Source: Geomicrobium halophilum
Lineage (GTDB): Bacteria; Bacillota; Bacilli; Bacillales; Marinococcaceae
Assembly (NCBI RefSeq): GCF_014207655.1
Contig: NZ_JACHHJ010000001.1
Span: forward strand, 496,001 to 560,000
DNA: 64,000 nucleotides
Direction of reading: 5' to 3'
Shown piece by piece: positions 1 to 9,444 of this stretch; positions within the stretch are counted from its first letter, which is position 1; each line of letters starts with the position of its first letter. The position numbers were made by a program, and so were the translations under genes. Below the pieces are notes generated by a model. It searched no databases, was not told the DNA's origin, and worked only from the letters and a program-made list of their open reading frames with translations.

Positions 1-1018
1 GATCTTGTTTTAATCGCTTGATTACGTTCGTTCTATCAACACCGTTACCGAGACAATATACAAAGGCTGTTCTTTGATTGACGGCAAGTGCGATTTGATC
101 TTTGTGAAGAACGGGTCTCGTATCTTTCATAATCGAAAAGCCTTTAAAGACCTTTCTCAGGTTAATGACATAATGCTTCCTGTTATTACCCATGGAAGCG
201 TGGCCATTATCTGACAGTATGATCCATGTACATGCCTTAATCGCCTCGTCCCAACTTGAAAAAAGCCCAAAAAGCTTTTGTAATTCACGGTCTATTTTTT
301 GTATTCCTGCTATGTCCATAGGACCTTTTATATGGATACGTAGATCAAGGTCTTGGATGCCGCATATCGTAAAAGCTGGAAGCTTACGCTTTTTGATTAA
401 ATGCTTGATTTCACGGATACTTGCTTTATAGTTCCCGGAAAATGTATGGGGAGTTCTAGTGAACGGACTAAACTTTGAAAAGGAACCTAGGGACCATAAC
501 GGTGGCGTATGGATTTCCCATGTCTCTTTACCCTTGGTCATCATTTGTAACCTTTTAGGAAGAAGTAGTTGCCTTTGTGTATTCCCACGATACACAAAGG
601 TATTGATCGAGGCACTTGTAAGCCCTCTTCCTGCTAACTCCTCATGGATCGTGTTTACGTTCTTACTTAAATGAACATTGTTTAATTCAAAAAACATATC
701 ATTTATAAATTGTGAGACCCCTGTCTTTAAGATTTCTTTTACACCAGTCCCATAGTTTACGATTCTCTTTTCATCTTCATGATACCAAAGGAGTGCAGGT
801 AAGCGATGTTGATCAGCGTACACCCCAGTCAATAACGTGCTTTCAATATTAACGGACATTGTCGGAAAGGAGCTGACCATTTGGGGAAAGTACCTGCCTC
901 TTTTCATGAGATACTGAAGGGCTGGAGCAAACCCTGTTTGAACAGCTTCCTCTAAAGGGGTAGACATTAATGTATCAATAATTAAAAGAATGACTGGCTT
1001 TGAACTTTTTTTCACCAT
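1..1018 (-). CDS. Alkaline-phosphatase-superfamily phosphodiesterase/nucleotide pyrophosphatase, 3' end cut by window
   Basis: Reading the minus strand from ATG at 1018 gives 339 open codons that run off the left edge, so the C-terminus is missing. The protein opens with a hydrophobic strand ending in IIDTLMS, then has SSFPTMS around residue 50, which matches the FPTxS/T nucleophile motif of the type I phosphodiesterase/nucleotide pyrophosphatase family. SDNGHASMG near residue 265 matches the metal-binding SDHGM-like motif. A GGGGGATT Shine-Dalgarno sequence precedes the start. Family members hydrolyse phosphodiester or pyrophosphate bonds; the substrate here cannot be read. No signal peptide is seen, so it is probably cytoplasmic. 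It is divergent from the Gln/Asn-rich gene at 1229. Family assignment is fairly sure, substrate unknown. Confidence 0.75.
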   Translation of the reverse strand, partial: MVKKSSKPVILLIIDTLMSTPLEEAVQTGFAPALQYLMKRGRYFPQMVSSFPTMSVNIESTLLTGVYADQHRLPALLWYHEDEKRIVNYGTGVKEILKTGVSQFINDMFFELNNVHLSKNVNTIHEELAGRGLTSASINTFVYRGNTQRQLLLPKRLQMMTKGKETWEIHTPPLWSLGSFSKFSPFTRTPHTFSGNYKASIREIKHLIKKRKLPAFTICGIQDLDLRIHIKGPMDIAGIQKIDRELQKLFGLFSSWDEAIKACTWIILSDNGHASMGNNRKHYVINLRKVFKGFSIMKDTRPVLHKDQIALAVNQRTAFVYCLGNGVDRTNVIKRLKQD

Positions 1019-1228
1019 AATCCCCCGTACAAATCATTTTTTGTTTAGCATGAAGGAAATAGTGCAATTTATGCATAAAATAGGGAATAGGCGCCGTGCT
1101 GAAGTTTTTCAAGCTCTTACTATATCTTGAAAAGAAGAACCCATGAATTTATATGCTTTTTCAGTGATATTTTTATGTATATTCTCTCATCACAGGGGCA
1201 CCGTAACGAATGTGGAGGTGATTAAAAG

Positions 1229-1387
1229 ATGACAAATCAAAACCAGCAAAACAACCAGCAGAACAATCAGCAAAACAATCAACAGAACAACCAGCAAAAC
1301 AACCAACAGGACAACCAGCAAAACCGCAACCAACAAGATCAGCAAAACCGCAACCAGCAAAACCAGCAAAATAACAACAATCAGTAA
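1229..1387 (+). CDS. 52-residue Gln/Asn-repeat miniprotein
   Basis: An ATG at 1229 has a strong GGAGGTG ribosome site 8 bases upstream and opens a 52-codon frame made almost only of Gln and Asn, with a four-residue NNQQ period over the first two thirds and a few Asp and Arg residues near the end. It has no hydrophobic segment. A perfect hairpin follows the stop at 1398. The good ribosome site and the terminator argue that it is a real gene. The next gene encodes a CotF-like spore coat protein, so a role in the spore surface is possible but is inference only. I do not recognise a named family. The opposite strand also has an open Cys/Gly-rich frame, which is a shadow of the repeats. Confidence 0.6.
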   Translation: MTNQNQQNNQQNNQQNNQQNNQQNNQQDNQQNRNQQDQQNRNQQNQQNNNNQ

Positions 1388-1397
1388 TCTTACACAA

Positions 1398-1430
1398 GCG
1401 GGAGCCTCCTTGGGAGCGCTCCCGCATTTT
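1398..1430 (+). terminator. Rho-independent terminator after the Gln/Asn miniprotein
   Basis: GCGGGAGC at 1398-1405 pairs with GCTCCCGC at 1418-1425. An inner CTCC/GGAG pairing extends the stem, and ATTTTAT follows. Confidence 0.75.
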
Positions 1431-1531
1431 ATGTCGATCCAACCTCATCGAGAAAGCTTTCCATGAATAATCCATGTTACGGAGGAGATGCTAGGTTTGG
1501 AAAATAAAATAATGATAGGAGGGCATAAAAT

Positions 1532-2089
1532 ATGCAATTAGCCGGACATGAATTCCATGAATTAACGGAACTAACGATGGGGTGTTATAACACTGTGCAC
1601 TGTATGTCTACCTGGATCCAACAGGCACAAGATCAGGAATTACAGCAACTTCTTTCCGAACATTTTCCTAAACACGTAGAAGATTATAACTTGAAAGTTG
1701 AATTTTTACAAAATGCCGGTACACCCGACATTACCAAATTCCAACCTTCAAGTTTACAGCCCAATTTAGCAAGCTACACCCAATCGCCAGTCGAGCCTCT
1801 TCCGTCGGTGGAGCTAAGAATCCAAGAACAACAACCGAATGATCGAGAAATTGCGACTGCTTATTTACTTAATCAAAAAGCTGCTGGTACAAATTATGCG
1901 AAAGCAACGTTTGAATGCGCAAATCCTGACCTTAGGACCTTTTTGGAAAATGCATTCCTTAATAGCAGCCACCATGCCTATGATATATGGCAATATATGG
2001 TGACGAAGGGTTATTATCCACTTGCCCCTGCACCAGCGATGGAAATCCAAAAGGTCGGGGGAGTCTTTCCAATCTTGCAAAAGAAGTAA
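1532..2089 (+). CDS. CotF-family spore coat protein
   Basis: The 185-residue product carries the CotF/Coat_F signature in its C-terminal half: DREIATAYLLNQKAAG (about 103-118) followed by TFECANPDLRTFLENA and HHAYDIWQYMVTKGYYPLAP. The N-terminal half holds a related helical segment (HELTELTMGCYNTVHCM), so the protein may contain two ferritin-like helical modules. CotF-type proteins are deposited in the spore coat in the mother cell. The start is fixed by AGGAGG at 1518-1523, nine bases before ATG. It is transcribed in the same direction as the Gln/Asn miniprotein but is separated from it by a terminator, and it has its own terminator at 2096. I saw no clear sigma-E or sigma-K promoter. Confidence 0.88.
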   Translation: MQLAGHEFHELTELTMGCYNTVHCMSTWIQQAQDQELQQLLSEHFPKHVEDYNLKVEFLQNAGTPDITKFQPSSLQPNLASYTQSPVEPLPSVELRIQEQQPNDREIATAYLLNQKAAGTNYAKATFECANPDLRTFLENAFLNSSHHAYDIWQYMVTKGYYPLAPAPAMEIQKVGGVFPILQKK

Positions 2090-2095
2090 GGATGT

Positions 2096-2127
2096 AGCGC
2101 AAGCGCCAACGTTGCTTGCGCTTTCAT
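2096..2127 (+). terminator. Terminator after CotF-like gene
   Basis: AGCGCAAGC at 2096-2104 pairs perfectly with GCTTGCGCT at 2114-2122, followed by TTCATT. Confidence 0.7.
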
Positions 2128-2140
2128 TGTATGGTGGACC

Positions 2141-2165
2141 GTTTGCTTTTGGCTAAAACGGGTGA
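2141..2165 (+). promoter_or_regulatory. Candidate sigma-B-type promoter of katE
   Basis: GTTTGC at 2141 and GGGTGA at 2160 are separated by 13 bases, close to the sigma-B pattern GTTTAA-N12-14-GGGWAW. Bacillus subtilis katE is a general-stress gene under sigma-B, which makes the match more believable. The two hexamers each differ from consensus. Confidence 0.45.
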
Positions 2166-2250
2166 AAAGCCAAGTCTTTCTAACATAAAGGAAGGATTGA
2201 TTAGTGATAATAGTTTGAAGAGAAATCCATGAAGTAAGGGAGTGACGTGC

Positions 2251-4308
2251 GTGAATGATGAAAGCAAGAAAGTAAACGAAAACAGTAAGAATGAGCAATT
2301 GGAGCAGTTTCGTAGCACAGATAATCAAGATAAAGAATTAACGACGAATCAAGGGCTAAAGATGTCTGAGGATGAGTTGTCGTTAACCGCCGGAGAACGC
2401 GGCCCGACATTAATGGAGGATTTTCATTTTCGGGAAAAAATGACTCACTTTGACCATGAACGAATTCCGGAACGCGTCGTCCATGCACGTGGTTTCGCGG
2501 CTCACGGGGAGTTTGAAGTTTATGAATCGATGAGACCCTTTACGAAGGCTAAATTTTTACAAGATCCAAAAGTAAAAACCCCAGTCTTTGTACGATTTTC
2601 AACGGTAGTTGGTTCACGCGGCTCAAAGGATACACCTCGGGATGCTCGTGGTTTTGCGACAAAGTTTTATACGGAAGAAGGAAACTATGACTTAGTTGCG
2701 AATAACATTCCTGTCTTTTTTATTCAGGATTCAATTAAGTTTCCTGATGTTGTACACGCGATTAAACCGGAGCCCCATAATGAAATGCCTCAGGCAAGTG
2801 CCGCTCATGATACCTTTTGGGATTGGGTCTCGCAAAATCAGGAAACAGCTCATATGGTGATGTGGTTGATGAGTGACCGTGCGATTCCACGAAGTTTTCG
2901 CATGATGGAAGGGTTTGGGGTGAATACCTTTCGTTTCATTAATGAAGAAGGAACGGCTTATTTTGTGAAGTTCCACTGGAAGCCTGTTTTAGGAACGCAT
3001 TCCCTCGTTTGGGACGAAGCCGAAAAAATTGGCGGAAAAGACCCTGATTTTAATCGTAGAGATTTGTGGGATGCGATTAATATGGGCAATTACCCGGAGT
3101 ATGAGCTGGGGGTTCAAATGATTGAGGAAAAAGATGAATTTGCGTTTGATTTTGATATCCTCGATGCGACCAAGATCTGGCCCGAAGAAGATGTTCCTGT
3201 GTGTATCATTGGGAAAATGACATTGAATCGTAATGTGGATAACGTATTCGCAGAAACCGAGCAAGTGGCTTTTCATCCCGGTAATGTTGTCCCAGGGATT
3301 GACTTTTCCAATGACCCTCTTTTGCAAGGTCGCTTGTTTTCTTATTTAGATACTCAGTTACTCCGACTCGGCGGGCCAAACTTCCACGAACTACCGATCA
3401 ACCGTCCGGTTTGTCCGTTCAATAATAACCAACGCGATGGATTTTCGCGTCACATTATTAATAAAGGTCAGGTCGCCCACCACAATAATGATTTAGCGAA
3501 TAATTCACCATATACCGTGAGTGAAGCTGAAGGCGGCTATGCTCATCACCAGGAAAAAGTGGAAGGAAGCAAGATTCGCTCCCGGAGCGAGAGCTTTAAA
3601 GATCATTTTTCCCAGTCGTCGCTATTCTGGAATAGTATGAGCCCAGCAGAAAAGCAGCATATCATTGATGCCTTTAGCTTTGAGCTAGGAAAGGTAAAAA
3701 GCAAGGATGTGCGACAGAAAGTGGTTGATATGTTTGCAAACGTGAATATGGAAATGACAACAGCGTTTGCTGTCAATATTGGCGCAAATCCTCCGCAACA
3801 AGGTGGGGAAGAAGTGACAAAATCATCCCCTGCGTTAAGCCAGCAGAATACACCGAAAAAGGCCATGTCTCGGAAGGCTGCTGTCCTTGTAACGGAGGGG
3901 TTTGATGGAGCGAAAGTGAAGGCTATGGTAGAGGCGTTGCAGGCAGCCGGTGTGCAGGCAGCGATTTTAAGCGATAAACTAGGTGTGATTACAGGAGCGG
4001 ACAGCAGTAAGGTGGAGGCAAAGCATACATTTCTCACAGATGGGTCCGTTGCTTTTGATGCTGTTTATGTTGATGGAGGAAAACATGCCAGCCAAGCTTT
4101 TGAAAAGGAAGCAACCAAGTTTATGCACGAAGCTTTCATGCACTATAAGCCGATCGCAGTAACGAATGATGGAGGAAAATGGTTAGAAAATGAAAAGTTG
4201 GATAATGCTCAAGGTGTCATCATAGGAAAGGACAAGAATAATGACTTCACTACTTCGTTTGTTGAGGCCATTGCTGTCCATCGACACTGGGATCGAAAAA
4301 CCGTATAG
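2251..4308 (+). CDS. katE: Large-subunit catalase KatE
   Basis: This clade-2 monofunctional haem catalase breaks down hydrogen peroxide in the cytoplasm. The sequence shows TTNQG and the [31 protein letters not shown] block (shown in part here: [16 protein letters not shown]) holding the catalytic His; [22 protein letters not shown] with the catalytic Asn; and a haem-ligand region around RLFSYLDTQ with the proximal Tyr. After about residue 500 comes the extra flavodoxin/DJ-1-like C-terminal domain ([20 protein letters not shown]) typical of about 690-residue catalases. The open frame begins at GTG 2242, but GTG at 2251 is better placed behind AAGGGAGTGA and gives [11 protein letters not shown], as in B. 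subtilis KatE. Length 685 residues, complete. A likely sigma-B promoter lies upstream and a strong terminator downstream. Confidence 0.95.
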   Translation: MNDESKKVNENSKNEQLEQFRSTDNQDKELTTNQGLKMSEDELSLTAGERGPTLMEDFHFREKMTHFDHERIPERVVHARGFAAHGEFEVYESMRPFTKAKFLQDPKVKTPVFVRFSTVVGSRGSKDTPRDARGFATKFYTEEGNYDLVANNIPVFFIQDSIKFPDVVHAIKPEPHNEMPQASAAHDTFWDWVSQNQETAHMVMWLMSDRAIPRSFRMMEGFGVNTFRFINEEGTAYFVKFHWKPVLGTHSLVWDEAEKIGGKDPDFNRRDLWDAINMGNYPEYELGVQMIEEKDEFAFDFDILDATKIWPEEDVPVCIIGKMTLNRNVDNVFAETEQVAFHPGNVVPGIDFSNDPLLQGRLFSYLDTQLLRLGGPNFHELPINRPVCPFNNNQRDGFSRHIINKGQVAHHNNDLANNSPYTVSEAEGGYAHHQEKVEGSKIRSRSESFKDHFSQSSLFWNSMSPAEKQHIIDAFSFELGKVKSKDVRQKVVDMFANVNMEMTTAFAVNIGANPPQQGGEEVTKSSPALSQQNTPKKAMSRKAAVLVTEGFDGAKVKAMVEALQAAGVQAAILSDKLGVITGADSSKVEAKHTFLTDGSVAFDAVYVDGGKHASQAFEKEATKFMHEAFMHYKPIAVTNDGGKWLENEKLDNAQGVIIGKDKNNDFTTSFVEAIAVHRHWDRKTV

Positions 4309-4320
4309 TCTTTTTAAAGC

Positions 4321-4345
4321 TCCCACTACCATTAGTGGGGGTTTT
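4321..4345 (+). terminator. Terminator after katE
   Basis: CCCACTA at 4322-4328, loop CCAT, TAGTGGG at 4333-4339, then GGTTTT. Confidence 0.85.
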
Positions 4346-4681
4346 GATGAATTTACTCAAACCTTCCACTGTAACCGTTGAATTCACCTTTATATTAATC
4401 GTTCCTACAATGAGGACGAGAATAAATAGAAGCACAAATGTTTTTGTCCCTTTTTGATCTTTGTCAATGATGCAAAGTAAAGATCGGGCAAAGCGGAAGT
4501 GATTGGGAACTGTGGAATGGGGGTTAGAAATCTCTTTGTAAAGGGCTAGATTTCTCCTTTTTCACAAACCTATCTTGTAAGATGAATATTTAAGGTAACG
4601 GTAGGTTACTACTACATCTACAGCGGTGGGAATAAAACAAAATGGAGAGCGCTGGAAAAGTCTATATTAAGATGACAAAAT
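4346..4681 (+). other. Intergenic stretch with one hairpin, no gene seen
   Basis: No supported coding frame on either strand. A hairpin with GAAATCT at 4527-4533 and AGATTTC at 4548-4554, plus an inner CTTT/AAAG pairing, is followed by TCCTTTTTC. It looks like a terminator with no gene in front of it, perhaps left from a lost gene. Confidence 0.4.
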
Positions 4682-4944
4682 GATATTCAAAATGTCCGGG
4701 AAAAATAAAGTCATATCTCTTCGTCGTCTTGCAGCTCAGCTCCTCACGTATGAACGATATCCTCGAAAAAGCACCACTTTTTCTTCGTGCGAAGAGTCGC
4801 TTGCGAGGATGCCAGCTTACGCTTCGCTCCTCGGAACCAATCTTTCCTTCATGAGAAGTGAATGCTTTCGTGGTGCAGGCAGGGTGCTCCAAGCTACGAC
4901 TCCTCGACCTACTCGGCTCTTTCTGTCCTTCTTTATGAATACGC
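4682..4944 (+). repeat. Dispersed modular repeat, copy A (both internal modules)
   Basis: The copy starts GATATTCAAAATGTCCGGG and ends TTTATGAATACGC, so its ends are inverted (TATTCA/TGAATA). Inside it carries module 1 (from TCTCTTCGTCGTCTTGC through GAGGATGCCAGCTTACG, about 4713-4832) and then module 2 (from AGAAGTGAATGCTTTCGTGG to CGACCTACTCGGCTC, about 4855-4920). The related copies at 39183, 40527 and 59719 have only one module each. Open frames inside it on both strands are not genes: they recur as frame translations of the same repeat. Confidence 0.85.
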
Positions 4945-4992
4945 TATAATATTAATATATTTATTAATAATTTGTATGCTTTGATATATCCC

Positions 4993-5020
4993 TTGAAACC
5001 TTATGATAGCATGTTATACT
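4993..5020 (+). promoter_or_regulatory. Sigma-A promoter of the BCCT transporter
   Basis: TTGAAA at 4993-4998 and TATACT at 5015-5020 are separated by 16 bases. They lie about 50 bases upstream of the transporter start. Confidence 0.6.
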
Positions 5021-5044
5021 GTCAGTTGTAGGTTTTGTCACAAG

Positions 5045-5056
5045 CCTAGATCTAGG
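5045..5056 (+). promoter_or_regulatory. Perfect palindrome overlapping the BCCT ribosome site
   Basis: CCTAGATCTAGG is a perfect 12-base palindrome whose right half is part of the AGGAGG ribosome site (5054-5059). It could be an operator, or a hairpin element hiding the ribosome site. Confidence 0.4.
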
Positions 5057-5070
5057 AGGATTTAATATTT

Positions 5071-6696
5071 ATGAAGAAGTTAACAGTGGTTTTTTATGTA
5101 GCATTAGCCATTTCTCTCGTATTCATCGCTTGGGGCTTCTTTGCGCCAGATCACGTTGGCTATGTTTTGGGTGGGATTAATGATTTTATATCGACCAATC
5201 TTGGCTGGTTTTACTTATTTGCCACGACGGCTTTTGTAATCTTTGCGCTGTTTTTGATTTTTGGTCCTTACGGTAGGATACGACTGGGAAAACCGGATGA
5301 GAGACCAGAATATAGTTACTTTACCTGGTTTGCCTTTCTTTTTACGGCAGGTATGGGGGTAGGTCTTGTTTTCTTTGGTGTTTCAGAACCATTAGCTCAT
5401 TACTACGAACCTCCTTCTGCAGAACCGGAAACGGTGGCAGCTACAGCAGAGTCGCTTCAGTACACATTATTCCATTGGGGTTTTCATCCATGGGCTACAT
5501 ATGCTGTCGTCGCTTTAACACTTGCTTATTTCAAATTTAGGCATCAAGCACCAGCATTAATCAGTTCTGCCTTCACCCCATTATTGGGTGATCGAGTCAA
5601 AGGTGGGTTAGGTCATACGATTGATGTATTAGCGGTCTTCGCCACGGTTTTTGGAATTGCCACCTCTCTCGGCCTAGGTGCAAGTCAGATAACAGCAGGT
5701 TTAAGTTTCACTTTCGAGGGGCTGGAAAGTAATACTACTACTGAGCTGATTGTGATTCTTGTCGTTACTGGCCTGTTTATATTGTCAGCGTCAACTGGAT
5801 TAGATAGAGGAATTCGCTATTTAAGCTGGACAAATATTGTGCTCGCTATTGGTTTAATGCTTTTTGTATTAATTCTTGGACCGACTGTACAGATCGTAGA
5901 ATCCTTTTCTACCACAATAGGAAATTACTTGCAAAATCTTCCAAGTATGACGTTTAGCACAAACGCGTTTACTGGAGATCGTGAGTTTCTTGATGCTTGG
6001 ACAATCTTTTATTGGGCTTGGTGGATCGGATGGTCGCCTTTCGTCGGTACATTTATTGCTCGTGTCTCTAGGGGAAGGACAATTCGGGAATTTGTGATCG
6101 GTGTATTGGCTGTTCCTATGCTATTTAGTGCGATTTGGTTTGCCGTATTTGGTTTCTCTGGTATTAGTATGGATAATCAAGAAGGCGGTGCTTTATATGC
6201 ACTTATGTCAGAGGTAGGAGAAGAAGGTGCTTTATTTGCCTTCCTTGAATCACTCCCATTAGCTTCGATTGTTATTGGAATTACAGTTCTACTCATTTCA
6301 TCGTTTTTCATTACATCTGCTGATTCAGCTACATTCGTTCTTGGAATGCTGACGACAGGTGGAAGATTAAACCCCTCTTTGAAAGTTAAAATAATCTGGG
6401 GTCTAATCCTAGCCGGAACAGCTGCTGTTCTCTTGTTTTCCGGCGGTTTGGAAGCTTTAGAAACTGCAATGATTATTGCTGCCTTTCCGTTTACCTTTGT
6501 AGTAATCGCCATGGGGATATCACTTGTGAAGGCCTTGAGTAGTGAGTATGATATCTTACTTCTTGAGAGCAAACAACGCGATTATGACCCTGAATACCAA
6601 AGGAAATCAAAACGTACACTTGAAGAAAAACGTAAGGAATTCGAAGAAAACATGCCTGATGAGGATGTTGAAATAGAGGACGAAGAAAAGCAATAA
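5071..6696 (+). CDS. BCCT-family betaine/choline/carnitine transporter
   Basis: A 541-residue polytopic membrane protein with about 12 membrane segments. BCCT hallmarks are present: GMGVGLVFFGVSEPLAHY near residue 93, a glycine-rich ASQITAGL segment, and the Trp-rich WAWWIGWSPFVGTFIARVSRGRTIREF signature (here WAWWIGWSPFVGTFIARVS) around residue 315. The C-terminal tail (about 490-541) is hydrophilic and highly charged, ending in an acidic stretch, as in osmotically sensing members such as OpuD and BetP. BCCT proteins import glycine betaine or similar solutes with sodium, giving osmoprotection. The gene stands alone with its own promoter and terminator. The family is sure; the exact solute cannot be read. 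Confidence 0.92.
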   Translation: MKKLTVVFYVALAISLVFIAWGFFAPDHVGYVLGGINDFISTNLGWFYLFATTAFVIFALFLIFGPYGRIRLGKPDERPEYSYFTWFAFLFTAGMGVGLVFFGVSEPLAHYYEPPSAEPETVAATAESLQYTLFHWGFHPWATYAVVALTLAYFKFRHQAPALISSAFTPLLGDRVKGGLGHTIDVLAVFATVFGIATSLGLGASQITAGLSFTFEGLESNTTTELIVILVVTGLFILSASTGLDRGIRYLSWTNIVLAIGLMLFVLILGPTVQIVESFSTTIGNYLQNLPSMTFSTNAFTGDREFLDAWTIFYWAWWIGWSPFVGTFIARVSRGRTIREFVIGVLAVPMLFSAIWFAVFGFSGISMDNQEGGALYALMSEVGEEGALFAFLESLPLASIVIGITVLLISSFFITSADSATFVLGMLTTGGRLNPSLKVKIIWGLILAGTAAVLLFSGGLEALETAMIIAAFPFTFVVIAMGISLVKALSSEYDILLLESKQRDYDPEYQRKSKRTLEEKRKEFEENMPDEDVEIEDEEKQ

Positions 6697-6710
6697 GCTT
6701 TTCGTGTGGT

Positions 6711-6740
6711 ATGCAGCCCCAAAACGGGCTGCATTTTTTC
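6711..6740 (+). terminator. Terminator after BCCT transporter
   Basis: ATGCAGCCC and GGGCTGCAT pair perfectly around CAAAAC, followed by TTTTTC. Confidence 0.9.
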
Positions 6741-6828
6741 TTCCGTTCAGAAACGATACAATTGTCGACGCTATATTTTTTTAGGTCTTGATATTATGAA
6801 GAGGATTTTAAATGATCAAAAAATTAAC

Positions 6829-6860
6829 TTGTCAGTATGAATTTGACCTGATAGTATAAT
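6829..6860 (+). promoter_or_regulatory. Candidate promoter with imperfect operator for the acyl-CoA operon
   Basis: TTGTCA at 6829 and TAGTAT at 6852 (17-base spacing), or TATAAT at 6855, can form a sigma-A promoter. An imperfect palindrome, TCAGTATGAATTTGACCTGA at 6832-6851, fills the spacer. That is a usual place for a TetR-type operator, and the TetR gene is the first gene downstream. Confidence 0.45.
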
Positions 6861-6892
6861 TTGTAACGAATAGGCTGAAGGAAGGGGTGGCG

Positions 6893-7513
6893 ATGTCCAC
6901 ATTACGGAAACAGAAAGCATCGAAGAAGAAAGCTGATATTCTCCGGTCAACATTAAATATCCTCTCTAAAAAGGGGTATCACGGTACAACTGTAGAGGAA
7001 GTGGCTGCGGAATTAATGCTAACGAAGGGCTCGGTCTATTATTATTTTAAGAGTAAAGAAGAACTCATTTATCAATGCAATCGTTTGGTCCTGGAAGAAA
7101 GCATTGAAAAAGTGAAAGCGACTTCAAATGAACATGAATCAGCTTCTGCTAAATTATGGAAAGCAATGCAATCGCATATTGAGTATGCGATTCAGGAAAA
7201 GACATTATTTATGATGATGTTTCAGCCTGAAACTACATTTTCAGGTGAGCGGTTAGCAGAAATTGTCGATTTGCGCGATTGTTATGAAAGTTATTTTGAT
7301 ACGTTTCTAAAGGACGGGATCACTGAAGGTGACTTTGTTTCCTTGGATCAGAAAATATCGCGCATGATTATTTTAGGAAGTATGAATTGGGTGGTGGAAT
7401 GGTTTACACACCGTGGTGAAAAAAGCAGCAGTGAAGTGGCAGGTACGATGTCGGATTATTTATTAAGGATGGTCAGGAAGGGTGAGGGGAATGCGGGAAG
7501 CAGTGATCGTTGA
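6893..7513 (+). CDS. TetR/AcrR-family regulator of the acyl-CoA operon
   Basis: A 206-residue protein. Residues about 8-60 form a TetR helix-turn-helix domain (ADILRSTLNILSKKGYHGTT followed by TVEEVAAELMLTKGSVYYYF). The rest is a helical ligand-binding domain. The frame is open from GTG 6887, but ATG 6893 sits at a better distance from GAAGGGG. The stop overlaps the thiolase start by 23 bases, so it is translationally coupled as first gene of the operon. Regulators at the head of such operons usually respond to acyl-CoA, so it probably represses its own operon; this is inference from position. Confidence 0.85.
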   Translation: MSTLRKQKASKKKADILRSTLNILSKKGYHGTTVEEVAAELMLTKGSVYYYFKSKEELIYQCNRLVLEESIEKVKATSNEHESASAKLWKAMQSHIEYAIQEKTLFMMMFQPETTFSGERLAEIVDLRDCYESYFDTFLKDGITEGDFVSLDQKISRMIILGSMNWVVEWFTHRGEKSSSEVAGTMSDYLLRMVRKGEGNAGSSDR

Positions 7514-8645
7514 AGCAGTTCGAACACCAGTCGGTAAGAAAAAAGGACAGCTAAGTCACATGCGCGCGGATGATCTAGCTGCTAAGCCTCTAAAGGAAAT
7601 TGTTCAAAGAACGGGTATTGATCCCATTGAAATTGAAGACATCATCTACGGATGCGTATCTCAAGTAGGCGAGCAAGCATTTGATGTTGCACGTGTGGCG
7701 TCGTTAATCGCTGATTATCCTATGGAGGTTCCAGGTACAACCATTGATCGTCAATGTGGGTCCAGTCAACAGGCCGTTCATTTTGCTTCCCAAGCAATTA
7801 TAAGTGGAGACATGGATGTAGTGGTTGCTGGAGGCATCGAAAATATGTCACGTGTTCCTATGGGTTCAAATATGCAGGGAGTCAGTTTAAGTGATGAGCT
7901 AACCTCTAGATATGAGATGATCAATCAGGGATTATCAGCGGAAAGAATCGCTGATGAGTGGAGCATCAGCCGGAGTCAACTGGATGAGTTTGCACTTGAA
8001 AGTCACGAAAAAGCGGTTGTGGCTCAAAAAGAAGGCCGTTTTGATCAAGAAATCATGTCATTGAAAACGCCCATGCCCGCTCCTTTAAAAGAGGAAGAGA
8101 TGACTTATGACGAGGGTCCCCGCGACAATACGAGTCTGGCAAAATTGAGAGAATTATCCTCCCCATTTCGTGAAGGGGGAAACATCCATGCAGGTAATTC
8201 CAGTCAGATTAGTGATGGTGCAGCAGCACTTTTATTGATGTCGAGGGAAAAAGCTCATAAATTGGGGTTAAAACCTCGTTTTCGCGTGCTTGCTCGTTCA
8301 GTTGTTGGCTCAGACCCAACGCTTATGTTAACGGGTCCCATTCCCGCTACCGAAAAGGTTTTAAAAAAAGCAGGCCTCACTATAAAGGATATTGACTTTT
8401 TTGAAGTCAATGAGGCGTTTGCAAGTGTGCCCTTAGCCTGGTTAGCCGAAACAGGTGCTAGACCGACAAGGCTGAATCCTAATGGAGGCGCGATCGCTCT
8501 TGGCCATCCGCTCGGTGCTAGCGGGGCACGGTTAATGACGACATTAATTCATGAATTAGAACATACAGGCGGCCGGTACGGATTGCAGACCATGTGTGAA
8601 GGTCATGGAATGGCAAATGCGACAATCATCGAACGAATCGATTAG
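7491..8645 (+). CDS. Thiolase (acetyl-CoA C-acyltransferase)
   Basis: The 384-residue product starts [19 protein letters not shown], the standard thiolase opening. The acyl-accepting Cys lies in [13 protein letters not shown] (about residue 87). HEVN-type and C-terminal catalytic motifs are [26 protein letters not shown] and [12 protein letters not shown]. It would cleave 3-ketoacyl-CoA with CoA in the last step of a beta-oxidation cycle. ATG 7491, behind GTGAGGGG, is preferred over the in-frame GTG at 7482. It overlaps the TetR gene and is followed by a short-chain dehydrogenase after 13 bases. Confidence 0.93.
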   Translation: MREAVIVEAVRTPVGKKKGQLSHMRADDLAAKPLKEIVQRTGIDPIEIEDIIYGCVSQVGEQAFDVARVASLIADYPMEVPGTTIDRQCGSSQQAVHFASQAIISGDMDVVVAGGIENMSRVPMGSNMQGVSLSDELTSRYEMINQGLSAERIADEWSISRSQLDEFALESHEKAVVAQKEGRFDQEIMSLKTPMPAPLKEEEMTYDEGPRDNTSLAKLRELSSPFREGGNIHAGNSSQISDGAAALLLMSREKAHKLGLKPRFRVLARSVVGSDPTLMLTGPIPATEKVLKKAGLTIKDIDFFEVNEAFASVPLAWLAETGARPTRLNPNGGAIALGHPLGASGARLMTTLIHELEHTGGRYGLQTMCEGHGMANATIIERID

Positions 8646-8658
8646 AGGAGGAGAAACG

Positions 8659-9426
8659 ATGAATCCAGCAGATGTGAAAGCAGTAGTAACAGGAGGAGCT
8701 TCAGGTCTAGGGGAAGCCACGGTTAAAGAAATCATAAAAGAAGGCGGTAAAGCAGCTATTTTAGATATTAATAATGAAAAGGGGGAGCAGTTGGCCGAGG
8801 AAATTGGGGAACAGGCATTGTACATCAATACAGATGTAACAGATGAAGAAAGTGTAGAAAATGCATTCGCTCACGTGGTTGATACATTCGGTCATTTAAA
8901 CACAGTCGTTAATTGTGCAGGTATTGGGTCTGCTGAAAAAACAGTGGGAAGTAAAGGGCCCCATGATTTACAAACGTTTTCAAAAGTGGTTCAAATTAAT
9001 TTAATTGGCTCCTTTAATATCATTCGCTTAGCTGCGGAACAGATGATGAAAAATAATGAGAATGAAGAAAAAGAGCGTGGGGTGATTATTAATACCGCAT
9101 CGATTGCTGCGTTTGACGGACAAATTGGTCAGGCTGCTTATAGCGCATCTAAGGGTGGAATTGTTGGAATGACGCTTCCAATCGCCAGAGATCTTTCAAA
9201 ACATGGAATTCGGGTTATGACAATCGCACCGGGGCTATTTGAAACTCCGCTATTCGCATCGTTACCCGAAAAGGCTAAAAATGCGTTAGGGGAGATGACT
9301 CCGTTCCCATCTCGACTCGGGAAAGCTGAAGAATTCGCTCGGTTGGCAAAATCAATTGTGGAAAACTCCATGCTCAATGGTGAAACCATTCGTCTAGATG
9401 GAGCGGTACGAATGACACCGAAATAA
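8659..9426 (+). CDS. Short-chain dehydrogenase, 3-hydroxyacyl-CoA dehydrogenase type 2-like
   Basis: A 255-residue SDR with the cofactor motif [14 protein letters not shown] (about 10-23), an acidic residue after the second strand (AILDIN) indicating NAD rather than NADP, NCAGIG, and the catalytic [21 protein letters not shown] pattern with Ser, Tyr and Lys. The layout, with a long insertion in the 90-130 region and [13 protein letters not shown], resembles HSD17B10/type 2 3-hydroxyacyl-CoA dehydrogenases, which also act on 2-methyl-3-hydroxybutyryl-CoA. It would perform the 3-hydroxy to 3-keto step just before the thiolase. The start is set by GGAGGAG upstream of ATG 8659; the longer frame from 8596 lies inside the thiolase. 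Confidence 0.88.
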   Translation: MNPADVKAVVTGGASGLGEATVKEIIKEGGKAAILDINNEKGEQLAEEIGEQALYINTDVTDEESVENAFAHVVDTFGHLNTVVNCAGIGSAEKTVGSKGPHDLQTFSKVVQINLIGSFNIIRLAAEQMMKNNENEEKERGVIINTASIAAFDGQIGQAAYSASKGGIVGMTLPIARDLSKHGIRVMTIAPGLFETPLFASLPEKAKNALGEMTPFPSRLGKAEEFARLAKSIVENSMLNGETIRLDGAVRMTPK

Positions 9427-9444
9427 TGGGTAAGAGGTGAAAAG

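Noticed and set aside
1173-1475. Minus-strand 100-residue Cys/Gly/Phe-rich repeat frame
   Set aside because: It is the antisense of the NNQQ-coding repeats, has no ribosome site, and its composition follows directly from CAA/AAC codons read backwards.
4662-4949. Open frames on both strands in the repeat (an SWHPRKRLFARRK-type protein)
   Set aside because: The same peptide pattern recurs in the minus frame at 40518-40784, because both are translations of repeat module 1. No ribosome sites or codon bias support genes.
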